A DNA stretch of 11,101 bases from Chryseobacterium gleum (GCA_945878835.1 CAMCUG010000029.1:1-11101), one strand, 5' to 3'; positions 1 to 6,652 are shown, counted from the stretch's first letter. The notes: generated by a model not told the origin, from the letters alone. Translations and numbers: made by a program.

Positions 1-477
1 TCTTTGCGCGATTGGAAGACTGAAGGTCAGAAGGCAGCTTATTCGAAATATGGTTTGGCTATTCCATTAGGTATTGGAGCCTATTTCACGTACAATAAGA
101 AGTGGAGAGTGCAATGGGATTTGAGTTGGAGAACGACATTTACAGATTATATAGATGATATCTCTACCGTGTATGCGAATCCGCAAGATGAAAAGGCACA
201 GGAATTTGTTAACGGACAAACTTACCAAGCATTATTAGATGGCCTTGTTGCAGATAATCCACAATATACTTCTGCAGACTTATACATAGATAATTTCCGT
301 TATGTAGATGGTGCTGTTAAGCAAGCTCCTCGAGGAGACGCTACACACAACGATAGCTATTTAACAACTCAGCTCACTGTAACACGTGTAGTTCGTGGAA
401 GATCGAACTTCTACAAGTCGAAGTACAGTTACATGAAAGGAAAGCCTGGAGTTAGGAGATCAAGAGCGAAGTTCTAA
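1..477 (+). CDS. Outer-membrane beta-barrel protein, C-terminal part (DUF6089/PorG-like), truncated by the window edge
   Basis: The frame is open from base 1 and stops at TAA 475-477, so the 5' part of the gene lies outside the window; the TTG at 4-6 is unlikely to be the real start. The visible ~158 residues read like the last strands of a small outer-membrane barrel. There is a strand GLAIPLGIGAYF, a turn, then WDLSWRTTFTDYIDDIST, a long extracellular-type loop, and RGDATHNDSYLTTQLTVTRV. The FTDYIDDISTVY motif and the RG(D/N)...D.Y element are what I remember of the DUF6089 family, which includes the T9SS barrel PorG and many uncharacterised relatives. The chain ends in an unusually basic tail (10 Lys/Arg in the last 27 residues) with a terminal Phe. 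It is the only plus-strand gene on this side and converges on the glycosyltransferase gene. Barrel identity is fairly sure. The exact family, and any T9SS role, is tentative. Confidence 0.65.
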   Translation, partial: SLRDWKTEGQKAAYSKYGLAIPLGIGAYFTYNKKWRVQWDLSWRTTFTDYIDDISTVYANPQDEKAQEFVNGQTYQALLDGLVADNPQYTSADLYIDNFRYVDGAVKQAPRGDATHNDSYLTTQLTVTRVVRGRSNFYKSKYSYMKGKPGVRRSRAKF

Positions 478-479
478 GA

Positions 480-1331
480 TTAAAAATATTGTTTCAATTT
501 AGAAAGTGGTTTACGCAACAGCGTGAACCACTTTGGTTTTAGGCCATTTATTTTCCAAGCCAAACGATCTTCACGATTCGCGCGAAGGCGATTTTTAAAA
601 CTAACATTGCTCACACCGCCTGCGCGCATGTGAATCATTACTTTGGGAAGGTGTTGCGCACTGCATGATTCCTTGAAAAGAAATCGAAGCATTAACTCGT
701 AATCTGCCGCACTTTTGAATTGCGTTTCGAAAGTTCCGAAGTTTTCATAGCAAGATTTCTTTACAAAAAAGGTAGGGTGCGGAGGCATCCATCCTTTCAA
801 AAAGTTCTCTTTGGAATAAGAACCGCTTCGCCATTTTCGAAAAATTTTAGATGTGTCAATCGGATCCACATAATTTAAATCACCATAAAGGCAATCTGTT
901 TCATTTTCTTCGAACGCGCGAACAACGTTTTCAATAACATCATTCGAACAATAAAAGTCATCACTATTCAAAACGCCAATAATATCTCCGGTAGCCAAAG
1001 CAAGTCCTTTATTCATTGCGTCGTAAATTCCTTTATCTCTTTCGCACAAAAACTTTGTCACCACCCCTTTCGCAGAATCTTGCGAAGCATCTTTCGCAGA
1101 ATCTTGCGAAGCATCTTGCGAAGCATCTTGTGAAACATCTTTCGCAGAATCTTGCAAAGCATCTTTCGAAGAATCAAGATATTGCTTCACAATTTCTACG
1201 GTTCCATCAGTTGAATTACCATCAACAACAATGTACTCGATGTTTTTATATGATTGCTTCTGAACGGAGGAAATCGTATCACCGATAGTTTTCGCACTGT
1301 TGTAACTAACAGTTATGATACTCACTTTCAT
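480..1331 (-). CDS. Family 2 glycosyltransferase (WcaA/WfgS-like) with a tetrapeptide-repeat insertion
   Basis: This is a GT-A fold glycosyltransferase (GT2), predicted to move a sugar from a nucleotide-sugar donor onto a polysaccharide or lipid-linked acceptor at the cytoplasmic face. I chose ATG 1331 because MKVSIITVSYNS is the canonical GT2 beginning and starts 4 bp after the upstream stop. An in-frame ATG at 1352 would add 7 residues and overlap that gene. In 283-aa numbering, the donor-binding DGNSTDGT is at 37-44, ERDKGIYDAMNKG at 97-109 and the metal-binding NSDD at 122-125. PPHPTFF and MIHMRAGGVSN follow, as in the WfgS-like subfamily. Residues 54-89 are nine tandem tetrapeptides of the form (S/A)xxD that ordinary members lack. 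The gene is last in the four-gene minus-strand operon and its stop is 2 bp from that of the convergent gene. Acceptor and donor cannot be read from the sequence. Confidence 0.9.
   Translation of the reverse strand: MKVSIITVSYNSAKTIGDTISSVQKQSYKNIEYIVVDGNSTDGTVEIVKQYLDSSKDALQDSAKDVSQDASQDASQDSAKDASQDSAKGVVTKFLCERDKGIYDAMNKGLALATGDIIGVLNSDDFYCSNDVIENVVRAFEENETDCLYGDLNYVDPIDTSKIFRKWRSGSYSKENFLKGWMPPHPTFFVKKSCYENFGTFETQFKSAADYELMLRFLFKESCSAQHLPKVMIHMRAGGVSNVSFKNRLRANREDRLAWKINGLKPKWFTLLRKPLSKLKQYF
503..534 (+). terminator. Long hairpin at the convergent gene ends, probable terminator for the plus-strand gene
   Basis: A 14-bp stem (AAAGTGGTTTACGC paired with GCGTGAACCACTTT, one G-U pair) encloses the 4-nt loop AACA and is followed by GGTTTT on the plus strand. 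It starts 25 bp after the TAA of the plus-strand barrel gene. It lies inside the last codons of the opposing glycosyltransferase gene, so on the minus strand it precedes the stop codon. It therefore probably serves the plus-strand transcript. The downstream T-run is short and interrupted, so termination efficiency is uncertain. Confidence 0.5.
1065..1172 (-). repeat. In-frame 12-bp tandem repeat, 9 copies, inside the glycosyltransferase gene
   Basis: Nine consecutive 12-bp units lie here. On the plus strand the commonest are ATCTTGCGAAGC (3 exact copies) and ATCTTTCGCAGA (2 exact copies), with related variants. The two types often alternate, giving a 24-bp higher-order unit. On the coding strand they encode the tetrads SSKD, ALQD, SAKD, VSQD, ASQD, ASQD, SAKD, ASQD and SAKG. 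Because the unit is a multiple of three, copy-number change would alter linker length without shifting frame. Confidence 0.92.
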
Positions 1332-1335
1332 GGAA

Positions 1336-1938
1336 TCAGAAATTTCTTCCAATTAAAAAGTGCAAGACTTGATTGTAGTTCCCTTTTTCGTAATAAGAAT
1401 TCTGATTAGCAAAATTAGGAGATGGTCTTGTCGGAAGTATACTCGTCGAGAATTTCGCTTCAATAAAAAGGTGATCACCCAATTGAGCAATGGCCCCTAA
1501 CCCAAGGCCAATATCGAAGTTTCGAAATGCGGGTGAAACGGGATAAGTCAACTGATTGGCAAGAATTTCTTGTTTTATTATTTGTCCGTAATAGAGTCCT
1601 GATAAAAATGTGAATGGCCCATTCTGATAGGACCACTGAACGGGAACTTCGATATAATTAAGTCTATATGAATAGGTATTGAAGTTCAGTGTGTCGCGTT
1701 TGGTTCGTGATCCTTTTTGAGAATAATACAGACCAATTCTAAGTCCGTTTTTTTTGTTGAATGGAGCGTTGACATAGGCTCCTCCAGTTATTCCAAATTT
1801 GTCCCATCCGCCAAGTCCATCGCCACTTATTTGAGATGTGGTCATGCCTATAGCTATTCCCGCGTTGAATGCTTGTTGAGCATTTACAGAAAACGCCAAC
1901 AACGCAGAGAAAAGAAGAAGTGCTCTAGTTAATTTCAT
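1336..1938 (-). CDS. Small outer-membrane beta-barrel protein (PorT-like, PF13568-type)
   Basis: About 200 aa. A signal peptide, MKLTRALLLFSALLAFSVNA, is followed by QQ, so signal peptidase I cleavage is likely after VNA. The mature part alternates hydrophobic and polar residues as an 8-strand-sized barrel would. It includes NAGIAIGMTTSQISGDG, GLRIGLYYSQKGS, LNYIEVPVQWSYQNG and a final strand VLHFLIGRNF ending in Phe. The LNYIEVPV strand and the GDG...F.ITGG start match my memory of the Bacteroidota PorT-like OMP_b-brl_2 family. I chose ATG 1938 over the in-frame ATG at 1950 because it gives a normal signal peptide. It overlaps the upstream Omp28-related gene by 14 bp, which suggests coupled translation. 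The specific function is unknown, and it need not be the T9SS protein PorT itself. Confidence 0.78.
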   Translation of the reverse strand: MKLTRALLLFSALLAFSVNAQQAFNAGIAIGMTTSQISGDGLGGWDKFGITGGAYVNAPFNKKNGLRIGLYYSQKGSRTKRDTLNFNTYSYRLNYIEVPVQWSYQNGPFTFLSGLYYGQIIKQEILANQLTYPVSPAFRNFDIGLGLGAIAQLGDHLFIEAKFSTSILPTRPSPNFANQNSYYEKGNYNQVLHFLIGRNF

Positions 1939-2794
1939 ATTCAATGGCATTCAATACTTCATGGGTATCGGCATCAACTAAATAGCCAATCACGGTCATG
2001 TTTGTAGGGGTCCAGATGCTTTTTAAAGGAATAGTAAAACTTGTCGTAGCGTTGAAACCTGCAGCAGGGTCGCCTGCAATTTGATTTCCCATTGGTTCAG
2101 ATACGTTTGTTCTAAGCAAATGTTCGTGCTCGTAATCTTCTATTTCAGAGGGTGTTTGACTGTAGTCTTCTTGCGGACTTACTAAATGATTTTCAACTAA
2201 GAGAACAACCAAATTCACATTGCCGGTATAACCTTGAAGGAATTGAGAATTTATGTGAATGTTGAAGACATTGTCCGCAGCCACATATTCGCAATTGGCT
2301 TGCAATTGAACAGGGGTAGCGGCATTCATCTGACTCACTACAATATCTTGCCAGCTGCTCGGATTAGCTGGGTCTAGATATTCATAACTGCTTAAACCAC
2401 CTAGACGATCAATGCGCGCTGTTGGATTAAATCCGCCGTTCAGCTGCGCCCAGTAAAGATTTCCTGCAGTAGTTGTATAGTCAGTTTGAAAGAGAGTTCC
2501 GCTAGTTTCAGCAAGCGAACCCGCATGAATAGCCACAGTGACCATTCTTTCCCCCAAATTGCTATCCAGCTCCAAAGCCAAATAGGTGGAAGCCGGGCAA
2601 AATCCACACAGATGACCTGTGTATTCCTCGAATAGCACATTTTTTTCAGCCGACGCTACAGGTGTGAAGGAGGGCACTGGGCCATACAAATCCTCACGGT
2701 ATTTATTCTTTGCAACAGTAACCGGATTTTCAAGTCGGTCGCACGCCCCGAAGAAGAGGGACATTCCAAGAAGGAATAGGTAATTTTTTTTCAT
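1925..2794 (-). CDS. Omp28-related outer-membrane lipoprotein with a CGFC thioredoxin-like motif
   Basis: 289 aa. The N-terminus MKKNYLFLLGMSLFFGAC is a lipoprotein signal, with lipidated Cys18 followed by Asp, so outer-membrane anchoring is likely. Residues 53-67 read VLFEEYTGHLCGFCP, and a segment VTVAIHAGS follows, both hallmarks of the Omp28-related family of Bacteroidota. That region resembles a thioredoxin fold with the CxxC pair Cys63/Cys66 at the usual helix start; FNPTARIDR could supply the opposing loop. The C-terminal half (about 160-289) looks like a beta-rich domain. One more cysteine lies in QANCEY. It is encoded 1 bp after the DUF6029 barrel gene and overlaps the next gene by 14 bp, so all are probably co-transcribed. 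Family assignment is good. Whether the CxxC is redox-active, and which membrane face it is on, is inferred. Confidence 0.85.
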   Translation of the reverse strand: MKKNYLFLLGMSLFFGACDRLENPVTVAKNKYREDLYGPVPSFTPVASAEKNVLFEEYTGHLCGFCPASTYLALELDSNLGERMVTVAIHAGSLAETSGTLFQTDYTTTAGNLYWAQLNGGFNPTARIDRLGGLSSYEYLDPANPSSWQDIVVSQMNAATPVQLQANCEYVAADNVFNIHINSQFLQGYTGNVNLVVLLVENHLVSPQEDYSQTPSEIEDYEHEHLLRTNVSEPMGNQIAGDPAAGFNATTSFTIPLKSIWTPTNMTVIGYLVDADTHEVLNAIEYEIN

Positions 2795-2795
2795 C

Positions 2796-4481
2796 TTAAA
2801 AACTTGCAGTGTACATTAATTCAAAACCATTTGTAGCGGGCACGGCTCGGCAGACTCCACCAATACAAAATACACCCTGTCTGCGTTTGCCGTATCCAAG
2901 TGTTAATCTTTGTGAACCGTTGATATAACCCACCGTTCCGAATAAGTAATGAATACGCTTTTCTTCGCTTGAATTTCCGTAATTGTATTGGTCAACTACT
3001 CCTATACTCCAATGAGGAGAATGAGAGAATTCTGCAACTATAGTTGCCCAATCGCCTTTGTCTTGTTTCGTTTGTAAGCCTTGTAATTCAAGGTGAAGAT
3101 TGTCTTTTGGTGTGAACTTGTAATTCAATTCTACCACTTCAATATTTGCGTATACAATTCCCTTAAAGTCATTCGTTACGGGTGTTGCAAGTGTATTGAA
3201 TTCGAGATAGTAATAGGTGAATCCCGTTGAGAATTTTTTACTCAATTTTTTCTTCACTTCAAAATTAAAATCACGGACATACTTGGTTGGTCCGAATTTC
3301 ACCGAGTTAAGTTGGTAAGCATCGGTGTAGGCATCAATTCCTGAAAGGCGCGTAGTGTCTAGACCATTAGCAGCCGCGAAGTTTGCAGATAGTTGTGTAC
3401 CGTATTTCCCGCCGAGCTTTGTTTCTTTCTTGAAGGTATAAAAGACTTCCCCCATAAAGCTTACCTCACCAGTTAAAGGTGTTGCATATGGATATAAGGT
3501 AGCCGCTAAGTTATACGTGTGCTGCTTTGTAAGAGACGGCAGGTAGTTGGTGGGCACATCGAAAAGTTTCAGGTTGCGATCTGCGCGAAAACTCATGTTA
3601 TCAATGAACTTTACTGCTGCATTCAATCCGAATCCACTTCCGCTGTACGATGCGTTTAAGAAAAAAGCTTTTCCTTTTCGATAGATGTAGGCGTTGTCGG
3701 CACTCGGATCATTAATTTTCTGAGCATATTCTCCTGAAACCGCAAGTGCATTTCTATTGAGTTGAAACCTTACTGCAGAATTTGAAACGTTATTTGGAGT
3801 TAAGAAAACAAGCGAATCCTCGAATCGAGTTTCCCCGTTTTGATAGCGACTTACAAAGCTTGCTCCTAAGGTCATTTGCGTTTGTTTTTCAACCAGTGAT
3901 TTGAAAATAGAGTTCAAATTGAATTCGGCATCACTTCCACGAATTATTCCATCAGCATTGATGATTTTACTGTCGAAATCAAGACGCTGACGTCCGTAGA
4001 TACCTTTCAAGGTTACACCTTTTTTCGGAGTAATGATTAATCGGGCACCATCGAGCGCATTGTCAATTCCAAGATTTGGTTCCCAATAGGTGCGCAAGGT
4101 TAATCCGTTTCCGAATTGTTCGTAGAAATTTCCTATCGTAACATTGAAAATACTGTCTTGGTATTGAATGAAGCGGTTACCAATTCCAGTGCCCTTGTAT
4201 CTGTTCTGTGCGCTGAATCCTTGAATGGCATTGTTATACGTTTCAAAGCGCACTCCTGCACTGAATCCACTTTGGGTATACATTAGATTTCCAAAGCCGT
4301 TAATAGCAGTAGTGGCTGGAGGAACAGTCGCTCCAATTAGACTGTCTTCACTGTATTGTTGTGAAAGAAACTGGAAATTGCCATGCAATTGACCTGGTTT
4401 TTTCGGGTCGCCTTGTGCCTGAGCTCCAAAAGAAAAACCGAGCAAGGTTGAAAATATAAGTATCTTTTTCATTCTATTCAT
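2796..4481 (-). CDS. DUF6029-family outer-membrane beta-barrel protein
   Basis: About 561 aa. A signal peptide begins MNRMKKILIFSTLLG and ends GAQAQ. The rest is a long run of amphipathic beta strands with porin-like sequence, such as GNFYEQFGNGLTLRTYWEPN, GVTLKGIYGRQRLDF and WSIGVVDQYNYGN, ending in an aromatic FELMYTASF strand. This matches the DUF6029 family as I remember it, including the closing C-GGVCR-VP-NGFE element. The protein has only two cysteines (539 and 544, CIGGVC), in the last loop. ATG 4481 or 4472 is the start. The frame is open back to 4550, but that extension would cross the terminator at 4511-4533 and lacks a signal peptide at its N-terminus. It heads a four-gene operon with the Omp28-related lipoprotein, small barrel and glycosyltransferase. 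The transported substrate or partner is unknown. Confidence 0.8.
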   Translation of the reverse strand: MNRMKKILIFSTLLGFSFGAQAQGDPKKPGQLHGNFQFLSQQYSEDSLIGATVPPATTAINGFGNLMYTQSGFSAGVRFETYNNAIQGFSAQNRYKGTGIGNRFIQYQDSIFNVTIGNFYEQFGNGLTLRTYWEPNLGIDNALDGARLIITPKKGVTLKGIYGRQRLDFDSKIINADGIIRGSDAEFNLNSIFKSLVEKQTQMTLGASFVSRYQNGETRFEDSLVFLTPNNVSNSAVRFQLNRNALAVSGEYAQKINDPSADNAYIYRKGKAFFLNASYSGSGFGLNAAVKFIDNMSFRADRNLKLFDVPTNYLPSLTKQHTYNLAATLYPYATPLTGEVSFMGEVFYTFKKETKLGGKYGTQLSANFAAANGLDTTRLSGIDAYTDAYQLNSVKFGPTKYVRDFNFEVKKKLSKKFSTGFTYYYLEFNTLATPVTNDFKGIVYANIEVVELNYKFTPKDNLHLELQGLQTKQDKGDWATIVAEFSHSPHWSIGVVDQYNYGNSSEEKRIHYLFGTVGYINGSQRLTLGYGKRRQGVFCIGGVCRAVPATNGFELMYTASF

Positions 4482-4488
4482 TGAGCTT

Positions 4489-4496
4489 CGAAAATA
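4489..4496 (-). promoter_or_regulatory. Possible -7 box (TATTTTCG) for the DUF6029-headed operon
   Basis: Read on the minus strand, TATTTTCG differs from the Bacteroidota -7 consensus TAnnTTTG at one base and lies between the TlpA terminator and the start codon. A promoter is needed here because the terminator insulates the operon. I see no clear -33 TTTG at the right distance, and the box is only 7 bp from ATG 4481, which would give a very short leader or favour ATG 4472. Confidence 0.3.
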
Positions 4497-4510
4497 CGTC
4501 GCAATCGGAA

Positions 4511-4533
4511 ATAAAAAAAGCCCTTTCGGGCTT
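4511..4533 (-). terminator. Intrinsic terminator of the TlpA-like gene
   Basis: On the minus strand, AAGCCC-GAAA-GGGCTT forms a 6-bp stem with a GNRA tetraloop, directly followed by TTTTTATTT. This is a textbook rho-independent terminator starting 20 bp after the stop of the thioredoxin gene. It shows that the downstream operon has its own promoter. Confidence 0.85.
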
Positions 4534-4552
4534 ATATATGCTGAGAGCAAAA

Positions 4553-5038
4553 TTACTTTTTCAATTTGAGCAGCTGCTCATGCACCTCTTCCTCATCTCC
4601 ATCAGCATAATTGTTATGTTGCCAAACAATTTTTCCTGTTCCGTCTACTAAAAAAGTGTGAGGAACATTGTTTACGCCCAAAGCTTGCGCGAACTGTTTG
4701 TTGCTGTCGAGAAGGATCTCGTATGGCCACATAGCACTGCTTACGTAGGGTGCAACGCGCATCACAGAGCGTTGGTCATCGATGGATACCGCAATAATTT
4801 TCACACCTGTTTCAGCTTGCCAGTCTTTGTAAAGATCTAAGTAGTTGTTTAATTCTTTTTTACAAGGGCTGCACCAAGTGGCCCAAAAACAGATTAAGGT
4901 AGGCTTGCCATCTTGCGCAAGTGTTGCGGTGTTAATTGTTTTTCCGTTTAGATCTTTTAGGTTAATGCTAGGAAGGGTTTCTTGTGCAGATAGTCCTAAT
5001 GAAACCAACAATAAGAGGATTGAAATTGAAAGACGCAT
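4553..5038 (-). CDS. TlpA/ResA-like periplasmic thiol-disulfide oxidoreductase
   Basis: 161 aa. A Sec signal peptide, MRLSISILLLLVSLGLSA, is followed by QE. A single thioredoxin-like domain comes next: LPSINLKDLNGKTI (the beta-hairpin typical of AhpC-TSA/redoxin members), LICFWATWCSPCKKEL with the active-site pair Cys56/Cys59, VKIIAVSIDD, and the cis-proline loop GVNNVPHTFLVD with Pro126. The length and motif order match secreted TlpA/ResA-type proteins, which usually act as reductants of periplasmic or exported disulfides. A third cysteine, Cys50, lies in the strand before the active site. It is apparently monocistronic, with terminators on both sides (5084-5114 upstream and 4511-4533 downstream). 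It sits between a T9SS-exported thioredoxin-fold protein and the Omp28/DUF6029 operon. Its client proteins are not known. Confidence 0.93.
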   Translation of the reverse strand: MRLSISILLLLVSLGLSAQETLPSINLKDLNGKTINTATLAQDGKPTLICFWATWCSPCKKELNNYLDLYKDWQAETGVKIIAVSIDDQRSVMRVAPYVSSAMWPYEILLDSNKQFAQALGVNNVPHTFLVDGTGKIVWQHNNYADGDEEEVHEQLLKLKK

Positions 5039-5083
5039 AAATATTTTTTTTAAAAGTAAAAAACTTTAGCCAATGACTGTACC

Positions 5084-5114
5084 AAAAAAAAGAGCCGACG
5101 CATCGTCGGCTCTT
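5084..5114 (-). terminator. Strong intrinsic terminator of the T9SS thioredoxin-like gene
   Basis: On the minus strand, AAGAGCCGACG-ATG-CGTCGGCTCTT forms a perfect 11-bp GC-rich stem with a 3-nt loop, followed by a run of T residues. It begins 20 bp after the TAA at 5135 and lies upstream of the TlpA-like gene, separating the two transcripts. Confidence 0.9.
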
Positions 5115-5134
5115 CTTCCTTGATAAAATCAAGA

Positions 5135-6652
5135 TTATTTTACAGAAACACGAACTGTGTTAACCGTTCCGTTGATTGTTACATTCAACATATAAACACC
5201 AGCAGAAAGATTAGAAACATCTAAACGTGAAGTGTAGTTTCCAGCAGCTTGGCTACCTACGTACTCAGTCATTACGCGCTCTCCAAGAACGTTGATAACG
5301 TCAACAGTAACAACGCTGTTGTTAGTTAAACCGTAAGCAACATTGATGAAATCGTTAGCAGGGTTAGGATAAACACTAACACCAGCAGAAAGGCTAACTT
5401 CTTCGATACCTACTGCAGTGTTTACGTTAGAAGAAGCAGAAGCTTCTTCGAAGTCGTAAGATCCATCGTAGTTCCAAAGAGAAGAGAAAGTAGAACCTGA
5501 ATTGCTTACTGTAGTAACGTACATGTGTCCGTTTGCAGCAGCACCCCATTGCATGTCGTAGAAACCATCACCGTAAGAATCAACTGCAGTGAAAGTGTAA
5601 CATCCAGTTGATGGAAGGTATACGTTTTCAATTTTAGTTGAGTTGTCAGCAGGCATTGGTGCAGCACTGTAATCAGCAGAAGCAACAACGTTTCCAGCAT
5701 CGTCAGAGATAAACCATGAAGACTCTTCAGGGTAACGGTCGAATAAGATATCAACCTTAACGTGAGTTGTTCCATCAGCAGCAAATGCGATAGGAGCTGT
5801 GGTTGCGTTGTTCGTAGTGTTATCATCAGCAGAAGTGATAGATATATTCAAAGTTGTAGCACCAGTGATTGCAACAGAACCAACGTTAACAGTTGCTACA
5901 GCATAAGTAGACAAGTTACCAGTCCAGTTGTATACTAGCGGAGCAGTACCACCAGTTACAGTGATAGTACAAGCAGTTAATGCAGAAGTACCATTGTTTT
6001 GGATAGTTACAGCAACATCAACGTTTCCGCAAGTAGCAAGGTCACCATCGTAACTTAACATAGATGGGTCGTTAGACAAAGATGCTGGAGGTGGACACTC
6101 TTCAAGAGTAGCATACAAACCAGGACCGTCTAATTGACCAACTTCTGTTACAAGGCGGTTAGGGCAAATGCGATATACCGTTGGGTAGTAAGCAATAGCA
6201 TAATCGTCATTGATTGTTGCAGCCAAAGCAGTTGCTGGGTTAGCAACAGGGTAATCAATTGGAGTTCCAGTTGGGTTTAACCAGTTACCTTGAGTGTTAG
6301 TGCCAGTACCAGCCAAGTCGGCATTAGTAGTAGCACCGTCACCGTCAATCCAGATTACCATAACGTCATCAGTAGTTGCAGCAGAAACTCCCGGAGCACC
6401 AGCAGGACCGTGGTTGATATACAAATCATCCAATGCACCAGAAAGGTGGAAGTTCCAACATGGACCGCACCATGTTGCAGATACATCGACATACACAGTA
6501 TATCCTTGATCTAAGTAGTTGTACAAGTTGTGTGAAACACCAAATTGGTCTGTGATTGTGAAATCTTGACCAAATGATCCAGCAGGCAACTGAGCGAAAG
6601 ACATTGTTGACGACATTACAGCAACAACCATCAATAGTAGAGCTTTTTTCAT
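5135..6652 (-). CDS. T9SS-secreted thioredoxin-fold protein with type A C-terminal sorting domain
   Basis: 505 aa. The signal peptide is MKKALLLMVVAVMSSTMSFA, followed by QLP. Residues about 25-180 form a thioredoxin/redoxin-like domain: GQDFTITDQFGVSHNL, VYVDVSATWCGPCWNF with Cys62/Cys65, VIWIDGDG, and a cis-Pro-like loop AIAYYPTVYRICPN near Pro157. The middle (about 190-300) resembles an Ig-like/CARDB beta-sandwich (VAVTIQNNGTSALTACTITV). Residues about 300-400 form another beta-rich domain containing YPEESSWFISDD and CYTFTAVDSYGDGFYD. The last ~75 residues are a type A sorting domain: VYPNPANDFINVAY, DVINVLGERV, and SAGVYMLNVTINGT ending RVSVK. It should be exported by Sec, then T9SS, and attached to or released from the cell surface. 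Codon choice is strongly skewed (AAC, TTC, GGT, GCT), unlike the neighbours, which suggests high expression. It is monocistronic, with a strong terminator. The substrate is unknown. Confidence 0.9.
   Translation of the reverse strand: MKKALLLMVVAVMSSTMSFAQLPAGSFGQDFTITDQFGVSHNLYNYLDQGYTVYVDVSATWCGPCWNFHLSGALDDLYINHGPAGAPGVSAATTDDVMVIWIDGDGATTNADLAGTGTNTQGNWLNPTGTPIDYPVANPATALAATINDDYAIAYYPTVYRICPNRLVTEVGQLDGPGLYATLEECPPPASLSNDPSMLSYDGDLATCGNVDVAVTIQNNGTSALTACTITVTGGTAPLVYNWTGNLSTYAVATVNVGSVAITGATTLNISITSADDNTTNNATTAPIAFAADGTTHVKVDILFDRYPEESSWFISDDAGNVVASADYSAAPMPADNSTKIENVYLPSTGCYTFTAVDSYGDGFYDMQWGAAANGHMYVTTVSNSGSTFSSLWNYDGSYDFEEASASSNVNTAVGIEEVSLSAGVSVYPNPANDFINVAYGLTNNSVVTVDVINVLGERVMTEYVGSQAAGNYTSRLDVSNLSAGVYMLNVTINGTVNTVRVSVK

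Noticed and set aside
4..477. Complete short gene starting at TTG 4
   Set aside because: The frame is open to the window edge and the visible part begins mid-barrel with no signal peptide, so it is a truncated gene end.
1065..1172. CRISPR-like array
   Set aside because: The 12-bp units abut with no unique spacers, lie within a conserved gene in frame and have no cas genes nearby.
1016..1288. Plus-strand open frame with a QNLAKHL-type repeat
   Set aside because: It is the antisense reading of the glycosyltransferase repeat array. The repetitive peptide comes from the 12-bp units, and no promoter, start context or known domain supports it.
1332..1352. Glycosyltransferase start at ATG 1352
   Set aside because: It adds seven residues before the canonical MKVSIITVSY start and overlaps the preceding gene. 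It is possible but less likely.
4482..4550. N-terminal extension of the DUF6029 protein starting at 4550
   Set aside because: It would run through the TlpA terminator and bury the signal peptide behind 23 extra residues.
5506..5826. Minus-strand open frame of 106 codons overlapping the T9SS thioredoxin-like gene
   Set aside because: It is an out-of-frame reading within a well-supported gene, with low-complexity Leu/Thr-rich output caused by the biased codons.
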